Source: Variovorax sp. OK212 (GTDB lineage: Bacteria > Pseudomonadota > Gammaproteobacteria > Burkholderiales > Burkholderiaceae_C). Taken from it: DNA of 64,000 bases. This document shows, one piece after another, positions 46,606 to 55,777 of this stretch. The notes beneath the pieces are model-generated. The model was given only the letters and a program-made list of their open reading frames with translations, was not told the DNA's origin and did not search any database. Location of the stretch: contig NZ_FOLP01000002.1 of NCBI RefSeq assembly GCF_900112425.1, positions 124,001 to 188,000 of the forward strand, in the 5' to 3' direction. Each line of letters opens with the position of its first letter. Positions within the stretch are counted from its first letter, which is position 1. The translations under genes and the position numbers were made by a program.

Positions 46606-49410
46606 ATGACTGAAACACGCTCCACCTGCCCCTATTGCGGCGTCGGCTGCGGCGTCATCATCGAATCCCAAGGCGCCGAGATCACCGGCGTGCGCGGCGA
46701 CCCCGGCCACCCCGCGAACTTCGGCCGCCTGTGCACCAAGGGCTCGACGCTGCACCTCACGGCCAGCGCCACCGTCACGCGGCAGACGCGCCTGCTGCAG
46801 CCCCTGCAGCGCCTGGTGCGCGGCGAAGCGCCCACCGCGGTGCCATGGGACACCGCGCTCGACAACGCCGCCGGCAAGTTCGCGCAGGTGGTGCGCGACC
46901 ACGGGCCCGACGCGGTGGGCTTCTACGTGTCGGGCCAGTTGCTCACCGAGGACTACTACGTCTTCAACAAGCTCGCCAAGGGCCTGGTGGGCACCAACAA
47001 CATCGACACCAACTCGCGCCTGTGCATGAGCAGCGCGGTGGCCGGCTACAAGCAGACGCTGGGCGCCGACGCGCCGCCGGCCTGCTACGACGACCTGAAG
47101 CACGCCGACTGCCTGTTCATCGTGGGCAGCAACACGGCGTGGGCGCATCCGATTCTGTTTCGCCGCATCGAGGACGCGAAGGCCGCCAACCCGGCGCTGA
47201 AGATCGTCGTGGCCGACCCGCGCCGCACCGACACGGTCGAGATTGCCGACCTGTTCCTGCCGATCCAGCCCGGCACCGACGTGATGCTGTTCAACGGCAT
47301 GCTGCACCTGATGCTGTGGGAAGGCTGGACCGACGCGGCCTACATCGCGGCGCACACCAACGGCTTCGACGCGCTGAAGGCCACGGTGCGCGAGTGCACG
47401 CCCGACAAGGTGGCGCAGCTGTGCGGCATCTCGAAGGACGACCTGCTCGCGGCGGCGCGGCTCTTCGCCACCTCGGCGGCCACGCTGAGCCTGTACTGCC
47501 AGGGCCTGAACCAGTCGTCGAGCGGCACCGCGAAGAACGCGGCGCTCATCAACCTGCACCTGGCCACCGCGCAGATCGGCCGCCCCGGCGCGGGCCCGTT
47601 CTCGCTGACCGGCCAGCCCAATGCCATGGGCGGGCGCGAAGTGGGCGGCCTGGCCAACCTGCTGAGCGCGCACCGCGACCTGGCCAACCCCGGGCACCGC
47701 GCCGAAGTGGCCGCGCTGTGGGGCGTACCGTCGGTGCCCGAGAAGCCCGGCAAGACGGCGGTGGAGATGTTCCAGGCCGCGGCCGACGGCGAGATCCGCG
47801 CGCTGTGGATCGCCTGCACCAATCCCGCGCAGTCGATGCCCGACCAGGCCACGGTGCGCCGCGCGCTGGAGCGCGCCGAGTTCGTCGTGGTGCAGGAGGC
47901 CTTTGCCACCACCGCCACCTGCGCCTTCGCCGACCTGCTGCTGCCCGCCACCACCTGGGGCGAGAAGGAAGGCACCGTGACCAACAGCGAGCGCCGCATC
48001 TCGCGCGTGCGCCCGGCCGTTCCCGCGCCGGGCGAGGCGCGCAACGACTGGTCGATTGCCGTGGCCTTCGCGCGCCGGCTCGAGCAGCAGCTGGGCCGCG
48101 CCTGCACGCTGTTCCCGTACGACACGCCCGAGCAGGTGTGGAACGAGCACCGCGAGTCGACGCGCGGGCGCGACCTGGACATCACCGGCCTGAGCTACGC
48201 GATGCTGGAAACCGCCGGCCCGCAGCAATGGCCGCTGAAGGAAGGCGAAAGCACCGGCCGCGTGCGCCTGTACGAAGACGGCGTGTTCCCCACGCCCGAC
48301 GGCCGCGCGCGCTTCGTCGACACCGTCTACAAGCCGGTGGCCGAGGCCCGCGAGGCGCGCTACCCCTTCTCGCTGAACACCGGCCGCCTGCGCGACCAAT
48401 GGCACGGCATGAGCCGCACCGGCACGGCGGGCCGGCTGTTCGGCCATGTGCCCGAACCCATGGTGCAGATGCACGCGCAGGACATGGCGCGCCGCCAGAT
48501 CCAGGAAGGCGACCTGGTGCACCTGACCTCCAAGCGCGGCTCGATCCTGCTGCCCGCGCGCGCCAGCGCCGAGGTGGGGCTGAACCAGGCCTTCGTCGCG
48601 ATGCACTGGGGTGAGGAATACCTGAGCGGCTGCTCGTCGACCGGCGCGCGGCTGGCGGGCATCAACGCGCTGACGACGCCGGCCTATTGCCCGACCTCGA
48701 AGCAGCCCGAGCTGAAGCACACGCCGGTGAAGATCCTGAAGGCCGAGCTGCCGTGGTCGCTGCTGGGCATGGCCTGGCTGCCGCCCGACGCGGCGCTGGC
48801 CGCGCAGCGCGCGCTGCAGCCGCTGATGGCAATGTTTCCGTTCGCGACCTGCGTGCCGTTCGCCGGGAACACGCAAGGCGCGCAAGGTGAAGAACGCAGC
48901 GGCATCCTGTTTCGCGCCGCCGCGCACGACGCGCCCGACGATGCGCTGGTCGAGAAGATCGAAGGCCTGCTCGGCCTGCAGGTGGCCGACACCCTGCGCT
49001 ACGCCGACCGCCGCCGCGGCCAGCGCCGCAGCGCGCGGCTGGTGCGCCGCGCCGACGGCAGCGCCGGGCTCGAGGCCTTCCTGCTGGGCGGCGACACCAG
49101 CGCCGAGGCCTGGATCTCCACGCTGCTGCGCGAGGAGCTGCCGGCCCAGAGCTACGGCCGCCTGCTGCTGTCGCCGGGCGCGCGCGCGCCGGTGGCGGTG
49201 CAGTCGCGCGGCAAGACCGTGTGCGCCTGCTTCAACGTGGCCGACGCGGCGATCCAGGCCGAGCTGGGGCGCTGCAGCGGCACGCCCGACGAGCGGCTGG
49301 CCAAGCTGCAGGGGGCGCTGAAGTGCGGCACGAACTGCGGCTCGTGCATTCCGGAGCTCAAGCGGATGGTGCGGGCGACGCCGGCGGAAGCGCAGGCGCT
49401 CACGCCATGA
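46606..49410 (+). CDS. Assimilatory nitrate reductase catalytic subunit
   Basis: A 934 aa molybdenum enzyme that reduces nitrate to nitrite in the cytoplasm. The N-terminal [4Fe-4S] motif is CPYCGVGC plus the later C in RLCTKG. Mo-bisMGD-binding domains follow (ADPRRTDTVEIADLFLPI, CQGLNQSSSGTAKN, TGQPNAMGGREVGG, and the C-terminal domain SLNTGRLRDQWHGMSRTG). The end carries a BFD-like [2Fe-2S] domain (CACFNVADAAI, CGTNCGSCIPE), as in NasC/NasA of Klebsiella type, which receives electrons from a reductase. No separate nasB-like reductase gene is in the window; NirB or an unlinked partner may serve. Confidence 0.95.
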   Translation: MTETRSTCPYCGVGCGVIIESQGAEITGVRGDPGHPANFGRLCTKGSTLHLTASATVTRQTRLLQPLQRLVRGEAPTAVPWDTALDNAAGKFAQVVRDHGPDAVGFYVSGQLLTEDYYVFNKLAKGLVGTNNIDTNSRLCMSSAVAGYKQTLGADAPPACYDDLKHADCLFIVGSNTAWAHPILFRRIEDAKAANPALKIVVADPRRTDTVEIADLFLPIQPGTDVMLFNGMLHLMLWEGWTDAAYIAAHTNGFDALKATVRECTPDKVAQLCGISKDDLLAAARLFATSAATLSLYCQGLNQSSSGTAKNAALINLHLATAQIGRPGAGPFSLTGQPNAMGGREVGGLANLLSAHRDLANPGHRAEVAALWGVPSVPEKPGKTAVEMFQAAADGEIRALWIACTNPAQSMPDQATVRRALERAEFVVVQEAFATTATCAFADLLLPATTWGEKEGTVTNSERRISRVRPAVPAPGEARNDWSIAVAFARRLEQQLGRACTLFPYDTPEQVWNEHRESTRGRDLDITGLSYAMLETAGPQQWPLKEGESTGRVRLYEDGVFPTPDGRARFVDTVYKPVAEAREARYPFSLNTGRLRDQWHGMSRTGTAGRLFGHVPEPMVQMHAQDMARRQIQEGDLVHLTSKRGSILLPARASAEVGLNQAFVAMHWGEEYLSGCSSTGARLAGINALTTPAYCPTSKQPELKHTPVKILKAELPWSLLGMAWLPPDAALAAQRALQPLMAMFPFATCVPFAGNTQGAQGEERSGILFRAAAHDAPDDALVEKIEGLLGLQVADTLRYADRRRGQRRSARLVRRADGSAGLEAFLLGGDTSAEAWISTLLREELPAQSYGRLLLSPGARAPVAVQSRGKTVCACFNVADAAIQAELGRCSGTPDERLAKLQGALKCGTNCGSCIPELKRMVRATPAEAQALTP

Positions 49411-49604
49411 CCGCCTGCCTTGCGCTTGCGCCCTCCCCCGCTCGGGGAGGGCCGGGGTGGGGGCCGGGGTGGGTGCCGGCGGCGTCACCATCGGGCGTCC
49501 TGCCTGCCCCCATCCCGGCCTTCCCCCGAAGCGGGAAGGAGCCGATCCAAGGCATAAGCCAACTCACATTCCGGCATAAGCCTTGCAGGACAATCCCCCT
49601 ACCC
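49411..49604. repeat. Inverted pair of 34-nt REP-like units (REPIN/BIME)
   Basis: Unit 1 (49431-49464) is a hairpin (CCCTCCCC/GGGGAGGG) followed by GGCCGGGGTGGGGGC. Unit 2 (49506-49539) is the same design in reverse: GCCCCCATCCCGGCC then CCTTCCC/GGGAAGG. The GGCCGGG-tails match at 14 of 15 positions when inverted. They are 41 nt apart, behind the nitrate reductase gene. Such doublets usually recur across a genome and can end transcripts; recurrence cannot be tested here. Confidence 0.65.
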
Positions 49605-50510
49605 ATGGGAATCAGCCAATACATCAAGGAAATCGGCCGCGGCGCGCGAGGCGCCAAGCCGCTCGCGCGCGAACAGGCCATCGACCTGTTCGGCCAGGTG
49701 CTGGACGGCACCGTCACCGACCTGGAACTCGGCGCCTTCTGCCTGGCCATGCGCATCAAGGGCGAGACGCCCGAGGAGATGGCCGGCTTCCTCGACGCCA
49801 CCCATGCGCGGCTGGACCGCATCCCGGCCGGCGACCGCGCGCTGGTGGTGCTGCCCAGCTACAACGGCGCGCGCAAGCTGCCGGTGCTCACGCCGCTGCT
49901 GGCGCTGCTGCTGGCCCGCGAAGGCCTGCCGGTGCTGGTGCACGGCAGCGCCAGCGAAACCTCGCGCGTGCTGGCGTCGAACGTGCTCGCGGAACTCGGC
50001 GTGGCGCCGATGACCGCCATCCGCCCCATCGCCAACGGCGAAGCGGCCTTTGCGCCCACCGAACTGCTGAACCCCGCGCTGAAGCGCCTGCTCGACGTGC
50101 GCCGCGTGGTCGGCCTGCGCAACCCGGGCCACAGCGTGGTGAAGCTCATGCAGCCCGGTGCCGGCCCCTGCGTGGTGGTGGCCAGCTACACGCACCCCGA
50201 ATACGCCCGCACCATGGGCGAGACCTTCGAGCTCACGGGCATGACCGCCTTGCTCTCGCGCGGCCTCGAAGGCGAGGTGGTGTCCGACCCGCGCCGCACC
50301 GCGCAGATCGACGGCTTCGTGCGCGGCGTGCGCACCGAACTGCAGGCCCAGCAGCCCGGCACCACCGCCGACGTGCCCGGCCTGCCCAAGGAAATCGACG
50401 TCGCCACCACCGCCGGCTACACGCGCCGCGTGCTGGCCGGCGAGCTTCCCGTGCCCGAGGCCATCGCGACGCAAGTCAGGCACATCACGCAACTGGCATC
50501 CCACGCATGA
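49605..50510 (+). CDS. ybiB: YbiB-family protein (TrpD2-like, nucleic-acid-binding)
   Basis: A 301 aa protein of the glycosyltransferase-3/anthranilate phosphoribosyltransferase-like family. It starts MGISQYIKEIGRGARGAKPL and has LVHGSASETSR and VGLRNPGHSVVKLMQP. The catalytic PRPP motif of true TrpD is not conserved. E. coli YbiB is reported as a nucleic-acid-binding protein with no phosphoribosyltransferase activity. Frequent placement beside nitrate genes hints at a link, but its role is unknown. Its stop overlaps the cobA start (ATGA). Confidence 0.88.
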   Translation: MGISQYIKEIGRGARGAKPLAREQAIDLFGQVLDGTVTDLELGAFCLAMRIKGETPEEMAGFLDATHARLDRIPAGDRALVVLPSYNGARKLPVLTPLLALLLAREGLPVLVHGSASETSRVLASNVLAELGVAPMTAIRPIANGEAAFAPTELLNPALKRLLDVRRVVGLRNPGHSVVKLMQPGAGPCVVVASYTHPEYARTMGETFELTGMTALLSRGLEGEVVSDPRRTAQIDGFVRGVRTELQAQQPGTTADVPGLPKEIDVATTAGYTRRVLAGELPVPEAIATQVRHITQLASHA

Positions 50511-51322
50511 ACAACAACGCCCACCCCACTTCCTCCGCCCTGATCACCGGACGCTGCACGCTGGTGGGCGCCGGCCCCGGCGACCCGGAGCTGCTGACGG
50601 TCAAGGCCGTGAAGGCGATCCAGGCCGCCACCGTGCTGCTGGTGGACGACCTCGTGAACGACCAGATCCTGGCCTACGCCCGCCCGGACGCGCGCATCGT
50701 GCACGTGGGCAAGCGCGGCGGCTGCAAGAGCACGCCGCAGGCCTTCATCGAGCGGCTGATGATCACGGCGGTGCGCGAGGGCGAGACCGTGGTCCGGCTC
50801 AAGGGCGGCGACCCGTTCATCTTCGGACGCGGCGGCGAAGAGGTGGAGCACCTGCGCGACGCCGGCATCGAATGCGCGGTGGTCAACGGCATCACGGCCG
50901 GCCTGGCCGCGGTGACCTCGCTGGGCGTGCCGCTCACGCACCGCGACCATGCGCAGGGCGTGGTGTTCGTCACCGGCCACGCCAAGACCGGCGCCGGCGC
51001 GGCCGAAGACCCGACCGACTGGCGCGCGCTGGCCGCCACGGCGTACAACGCGCGGCTCACGCTGGTGATCTACATGGGTGTGTCGGGCGCGGGCCACATC
51101 GAGCGCGAGCTGCTGCAGGGCCTGCCGGCCGACACGCCGGTGGCCGTGATCCAGCACGCGAGCCTGCCGCACCAGCGGCACATCGCGACCACGCTGGGCA
51201 ACCTGAAGCACGGCATCGCCGAAGCCGGGCTGGCGAGCCCGGCGGTGATCGTGGTGGGCGATGTGCTGCGCGGGCTGGCCGCGGCCGCCCTGCCGGTGGA
51301 CGCGGGCAAGTTCGGCACCTGA
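50507..51322 (+). CDS. cobA: Uroporphyrinogen-III C-methyltransferase (SUMT)
   Basis: A 271 aa enzyme that uses S-adenosylmethionine to methylate uroporphyrinogen III at C2 and C7, giving precorrin-2 for siroheme. Signatures are VGAGPGDPELLTVKAV, RLKGGDPFIFGRGGEEVEHL, NGITAGLAAVTSLGVPLTHR and IYMGV. It lacks the CysG dehydrogenase/chelatase half. Start at ATG 50507, coupled to ybiB by ATGA; the frame is open upstream only in shadow. Its place behind nirBD and nitrate reductase matches the siroheme demand of NirB. Confidence 0.95.
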   Translation: MNNNAHPTSSALITGRCTLVGAGPGDPELLTVKAVKAIQAATVLLVDDLVNDQILAYARPDARIVHVGKRGGCKSTPQAFIERLMITAVREGETVVRLKGGDPFIFGRGGEEVEHLRDAGIECAVVNGITAGLAAVTSLGVPLTHRDHAQGVVFVTGHAKTGAGAAEDPTDWRALAATAYNARLTLVIYMGVSGAGHIERELLQGLPADTPVAVIQHASLPHQRHIATTLGNLKHGIAEAGLASPAVIVVGDVLRGLAAAALPVDAGKFGT

Positions 51323-51417
51323 CCCGGCACGGGTCGCGCGGGCGCCGCGCACCGGAGAGTGGCGCGGCCGGCCACCGCGCACCGTCACGTGGCATGGATC
51401 GTGCTGAGCCTTCGGCA

Positions 51418-52524
51418 ATGAATGCCGTTGTCACGCCTGTCCCCGCCGCGGTCGAGATCGTCGCGCTCACCAAGCGCTACGCCCCCGGCACCCCGGCCGC
51501 CGTCGACCAGATCGACCTGCGCATCGCCAGCGGCAGCTACTGCTGCCTGCTGGGGCCTTCGGGCTGCGGCAAGAGCACCACGCTGCGCATGATCGCCGGC
51601 CACGAGTCGGTCACCAGCGGCGACATCCTGCTGGACAACCGCAACATCACCAACCTGCCCGCCGCCGCGCGCGGCACGGCCATGATGTTCCAGAGCTTCG
51701 CGCTCTTTCCGCACCTCTCGGCCACCGACAACGTGGCCTTCAGCCTCAAGATGAAGGGCATCGGCAAGGCCGAGCGCCACAAGCGCGCCAACGACCTGCT
51801 GGAGCGCGTCGCCATGGGCCACCTGGCCGCGCGCAAGCCCGGCGAGCTGTCCGGCGGCCAGCAGCAGCGCGTGGCGCTGGCGCGCGCGCTCATCACCGAG
51901 CCGCGCGTGCTGCTGCTCGACGAGCCGCTGTCGGCGCTCGACCCCTTCCTGCGCATCCAGATGCGCGCCGAGCTGCGGCGCTGGCAGAAGGAGCTGGGCC
52001 TGACCTTCGTGCACGTCACGCACTCGCAGGAAGAAGCCATGGCGCTGGCTGACACCATGGTGGTCATGAACCACGGCGTGATCGAGCAGGTCGGCTCGCC
52101 GCACGCGGTCTACAACCATCCGGCCAGCGAGTTCGTGGCGCGCTTCATGGGCGGCCACAACGTGCTGGACACGCCGGCCGGCCCGATCGCGGTGCGCAAC
52201 GACCACATGCGGATCGCCGCGGCGTCCGAGGGCACGGGCGGCCTGGCCGCCACCGTGACCGACGTCGAATACCAAGGTACCTACGTGCTGCTCGGCCTGG
52301 CGCTCGATGCCGCCGCGCCGGAGCGCCAGAACGTCTCGGTGCTGCTGGGCGAAGCCGCCTTTCTGGCGCGCCCGTACGCGCAGGGCGAGCCGGTGCGGCT
52401 GTCCTGGGCCGAGGCCGACGCGCGCGCGCTCGGCCCCGGCGTCAAGCCGCCGGGCGAGCGGGCATCGGCCCCCGCCGGTGCCTCCCTGCGCGACGACACC
52501 GCCGCGCTCGCCATGACCCTGTGA
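51418..52524 (+). CDS. ABC importer ATPase, spermidine/putrescine (PotA) type
   Basis: A 368 aa ATPase with Walker A GPSGCGKST, Q-loop MMFQSFALFPHLS, signature LSGGQQQRVALARALI, Walker B LLLDEPLSALD and H-loop FVHVTHSQEEA. The C-terminal TOBE-like domain (about 250-345) is typical of PotA/CysA-class proteins. I start at ATG 51418; an in-frame ATG at 51394 is possible, and neither has a clear ribosome site. It leads an operon with a solute-binding protein and two permeases. The order suggests polyamine or a related cation; the solute is not shown. Confidence 0.9.
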   Translation: MNAVVTPVPAAVEIVALTKRYAPGTPAAVDQIDLRIASGSYCCLLGPSGCGKSTTLRMIAGHESVTSGDILLDNRNITNLPAAARGTAMMFQSFALFPHLSATDNVAFSLKMKGIGKAERHKRANDLLERVAMGHLAARKPGELSGGQQQRVALARALITEPRVLLLDEPLSALDPFLRIQMRAELRRWQKELGLTFVHVTHSQEEAMALADTMVVMNHGVIEQVGSPHAVYNHPASEFVARFMGGHNVLDTPAGPIAVRNDHMRIAAASEGTGGLAATVTDVEYQGTYVLLGLALDAAAPERQNVSVLLGEAAFLARPYAQGEPVRLSWAEADARALGPGVKPPGERASAPAGASLRDDTAALAMTL

Positions 52525-52594
52525 GCGCAGCAGCCGCCAGCTTCCCGTTTTTTCGCGTCCGTTTCATTCCACTTCTTTCCCTGGAGACTCAGCC

Positions 52595-53863
52595 ATGACC
52601 GAACCCATCGACTCGTCCGCCGGCGTCAAGCGCCGCATGCTGCTGCAAGGCACGGCCGGCATCCTGGCCACGGGCATCGCGCCCTTCGTGCACGCGCAGG
52701 AAAAGGTGGTGCTGCGCTACCTGGGCACCGCGGTGAACCAGGACAAGGCGATCGCCGAGAAGTTCAAGGCCGACACCGGCATCGAGATCCAGTACGTGGC
52801 CGTGACCACCGACGACGTGACCAAGCGCGCCGTGACCGCGCCCAACAGCTTCGACCTGATCGACACCGAGTTCTTCTCGCTCAAGAAGATCGTGCCCACC
52901 GGCAACCTCAAGGGCATCGACACCAAGCGCGTGAAGAACGCCGACAAGATCACCTCGCTGTTCACCAAGGGCGAGGTGGCCGGCAAGAAGGTGGGCGACC
53001 AGGGCACGGCGCCCGTGAAGGTGATCTACCTCGAGGGCGAGAAGAGCAAGGCCTTCGCCAAGTCGGCCACGCAGTACATGTCGCTGATTCCGACCACCTA
53101 CAACGCCGACACGCTGGGCATCCGCCCCGACCTCATCAAGCGCCCCATCGGCTCGTGGGCCGAGCTGCTGAACCCCGAGTTCAAGGGCAAGACCGCGATC
53201 CTGAACATTCCGTCGATCGGCATCATGGACGCCGCGATGGTGGTGGAGGCCAAGGGCATCCACAAGTACGCCGACAAGGGCAACATGACCAAGGCCGAGA
53301 TCGACCTGACGATCAAGACCCTGATCGAAGCCAAGAAGGCCGGCCAGTTCCGCGCGCTGTGGAAGGACTTCAACGAGTCGGTGAACCTGATGGCCTCCGG
53401 CGAAGTGGTGATCCAGTCGATGTGGTCGCCGGCCGTGACGGCGGTGCGCAGCAAGGGCATCGACTGCACCTTCCAGCCGCTGAAGGAAGGCTACCGCGCC
53501 TGGGCCTCGGGCTTCGGCCTGCCGGCCACGCTGTCGGGCAAGAAGCTGGACGGCGCGTACGAGTTCATCAACTGGTTCCTCGACGGCTGGGCCGGCGCGT
53601 ACCTCAACCGCCAGGGCTACTACAGCGCCGTGCTGGAGACCGCCAAGACCAAGATGGAAGCCTACGAGTGGGCCTACTGGATGGAAGGCAAGCCCGCCGC
53701 GCAGGACATCAAGAGCCCGCAGGGCGACGTGATCGCCAAGGCCGGCTCGGTGCGCGACGGCGGCAGCTACGAGCAGCGCATGGGCGGCATCGCGTGCTGG
53801 AACGCCGTCATGGACGAGAACGAGTACATGGTGCGCAAGTGGAACGAGTTCGTGGCGGCCTGA
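52595..53863 (+). CDS. Periplasmic solute-binding protein of the polyamine-type importer
   Basis: A 422 aa extracellular solute-binding protein. Its signal VKRRMLLQGTAGILATGIAP (R-R with hydrophobic core, ending VHAQ) could be Tat-type. The mature region starts KVVLRYLGTAVNQDKAIAEK and includes WAELLNPEFKGKTAIL, PotD/PotF-like. The spacer to the ATPase gene is 70 nt and a good GGAGA ribosome site lies 9 nt upstream of the ATG. Ligand unknown. Confidence 0.9.
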   Translation: MTEPIDSSAGVKRRMLLQGTAGILATGIAPFVHAQEKVVLRYLGTAVNQDKAIAEKFKADTGIEIQYVAVTTDDVTKRAVTAPNSFDLIDTEFFSLKKIVPTGNLKGIDTKRVKNADKITSLFTKGEVAGKKVGDQGTAPVKVIYLEGEKSKAFAKSATQYMSLIPTTYNADTLGIRPDLIKRPIGSWAELLNPEFKGKTAILNIPSIGIMDAAMVVEAKGIHKYADKGNMTKAEIDLTIKTLIEAKKAGQFRALWKDFNESVNLMASGEVVIQSMWSPAVTAVRSKGIDCTFQPLKEGYRAWASGFGLPATLSGKKLDGAYEFINWFLDGWAGAYLNRQGYYSAVLETAKTKMEAYEWAYWMEGKPAAQDIKSPQGDVIAKAGSVRDGGSYEQRMGGIACWNAVMDENEYMVRKWNEFVAA

Positions 53864-53903
53864 AAGCCAGCCTGACCTCCCGCCCGAACTCCGCCTTCAC
53901 TCC

Positions 53904-54818
53904 GTGAGCGCTCCCGCCACCCGCGCGCCCGCCGCCGCCCCCCTCCATGCCGTGAAGGCGTGGTGGCAGGCGGCGCCGTTCGCGCTGGTGTTCCTGCTGT
54001 TCTTCCTGATTCCGCTGGCGCTGGTCGCCATGGTCAGCCTGTGGAATTTCAACGAGTACGAGCTGATCCCGGCCGTCACGCTGCGCAACTACCTGAGCCT
54101 GTTCGAGGGCTGTTCGCACCTCACCGACAACGGCGACCTGTGCGTCACGCTCAACACCTACCTGAGCACCTTCAAGTTCTGCCTGCTGGTGTGGGGCATC
54201 ACGCTGCTGATCGGGTTCTCGGTTGCGTACTTCCTGGCGTTCCACGTGCGCTCGTCGACCGTGCAGACGGTGCTGTTCGTGCTGTGCACGGTGCCGTTCT
54301 GGACGTCGAACGTGATCCGCATGATCTCGTGGGTGCCGCTGCTGGGGCGCAACGGCCTGGTCAACCAGGCGCTGATGGGCACGGGCCTGGTGAACCAGCC
54401 GGTGGAGTGGCTGCTGTTCTCCGATTTCTCGGTGGTGCTGGCCTTCGTGCACCTGTACACCATGTTCATGATCGTGCCGATCTTCAACAGCATGATGCGC
54501 ATCGACCGTTCGCTGCTCGAAGCGGCCAGCGACGCGGGCGCCTCGGGCTGGCAGACGCTGTGGAACGTGGTGGTGCCGCTGTCGCGCACCGGCATCCTGA
54601 TCGGCTCGATCTTCGTCATCACCATCGTGATGGGCGACTTCGTGACCATCGGCGTGATGGGCGGGCAGCAGATCGCATCGATCGGCAAGATCATCCAGGT
54701 GCAGACCTCGTACCTGCAGTTTCCGCTGGCCGCGGCCAACGCGATGATTCTTCTGGCGGTGGTGCTGATGATCATCTGGGGCCTGACCCGGCTGGTCGAC
54801 ATACGCAAGGAGCTCTGA
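53904..54818 (+). CDS. ABC importer permease 1 (PotB-like)
   Basis: A 304 aa inner-membrane permease with six TM helices and a cytoplasmic EAA loop (LLEASDAGASGWQTLWNVVV). It starts with GTG 53904 (MSAPATRAPAAAPLHAVKAW), 40 nt after the binding-protein stop. Two cysteine-containing segments (EGCSHLTDNGDLCVTL) lie in the first periplasmic loop, unusual for PotB. It is separated from permease 2 by one base. Confidence 0.9.
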   Translation: MSAPATRAPAAAPLHAVKAWWQAAPFALVFLLFFLIPLALVAMVSLWNFNEYELIPAVTLRNYLSLFEGCSHLTDNGDLCVTLNTYLSTFKFCLLVWGITLLIGFSVAYFLAFHVRSSTVQTVLFVLCTVPFWTSNVIRMISWVPLLGRNGLVNQALMGTGLVNQPVEWLLFSDFSVVLAFVHLYTMFMIVPIFNSMMRIDRSLLEAASDAGASGWQTLWNVVVPLSRTGILIGSIFVITIVMGDFVTIGVMGGQQIASIGKIIQVQTSYLQFPLAAANAMILLAVVLMIIWGLTRLVDIRKEL

Positions 54819-54819
54819 G

Positions 54820-55710
54820 ATGCAGACACCCATCAGCGCACAGCGCGCCCCGGGTTTCTGGCCGCTGGCCACCGTGTTCGCGCTCTTCGTGCTGTTCCTC
54901 TACGGCCCGATGATCACCATCTTCGTGCTGAGCTTCCAGGGCCCCGAAGGCGGCCTCACGTTCCCGCTGCGCGGCGTGTCGCTGCACTGGTTCCACAAGC
55001 TGGCCGAGGGGCTGGGCACGGTGGACATCGGCGCGGCCTTCCGGCGCTCGCTGGCATTGGGCGCGGTGGTGATGGCGTTCACCGTGGTGCTGTCGGTGCT
55101 GGCCGGCCTGGCGTTCCGCAAGAAGCTCGCGGGCAGCAATGCCCTGTTCTTCGTGACGGTGGCCAGCCTGATCATGCCGTCGATCATCATTTCGCTGGGC
55201 ATCGGCCTGCAGTTCCGGCTGCTCGACACCGGCATCAAGGGCATGCTGAGCGCCATGGACGCGACCACGCTGCTCGAAGGCTACGGCACCGCGCTGGGCC
55301 TGTTCAGCTCGGCCCTTGGCGCGCACCTGACCTGGACGCTGCCCTTCGGGCTGCTCATCATGTTCGCCGTGTTCAACCGCTTCAACCCGGCCTACGAGGA
55401 AGCCGCGCGCGACCTCGGCGCCACGCCGTGGCAGTCCTTCCGCTTCGTGGTGCTGCCGCTGATCGGCCCGTCGATCGTGGGCATCGGCATGTTCGGCTTC
55501 ACGCTGTCGTGGGACGAGATCGCCCGCACCTCGCAGGCCATCGGCGACGTCAACACGCTGCCGCTGGAGCTGCAGGGGCTGACCTCGACCGTGACCACGC
55601 CTTCGATCTACGCGCTGGGCACGGTGACCACCGTGGTGTCGCTGGTGGTCATGGGGGTGGCGCTGGGCGCGGCCGCCATGCTGCGGCGGCGCTCCGTGCG
55701 CAAGGCGTGA
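54820..55710 (+). CDS. ABC importer permease 2 (PotC-like)
   Basis: A 296 aa inner-membrane permease, six TM helices, EAA loop YEEAARDLGATPWQSFRFVV. It starts one base behind the permease 1 stop. With the ATPase and binding protein it completes a four-gene type I importer. The C-terminus RRRSVRKA is cytoplasmic. Confidence 0.91.
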   Translation: MQTPISAQRAPGFWPLATVFALFVLFLYGPMITIFVLSFQGPEGGLTFPLRGVSLHWFHKLAEGLGTVDIGAAFRRSLALGAVVMAFTVVLSVLAGLAFRKKLAGSNALFFVTVASLIMPSIIISLGIGLQFRLLDTGIKGMLSAMDATTLLEGYGTALGLFSSALGAHLTWTLPFGLLIMFAVFNRFNPAYEEAARDLGATPWQSFRFVVLPLIGPSIVGIGMFGFTLSWDEIARTSQAIGDVNTLPLELQGLTSTVTTPSIYALGTVTTVVSLVVMGVALGAAAMLRRRSVRKA

Positions 55711-55777
55711 GCGTTTTTCCTACAGCCCCCTCTAAAATCGCGCTCCAACAAAAGCGCAAGCAAAAGAAGAGGTGGGC

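Noticed and set aside
55733-55738. TAAAAT as a promoter for the hydroxylase gene
   Set aside because: It looks like a -10, but no acceptable -35 was found 15-18 nt upstream, so it is not listed as a feature.
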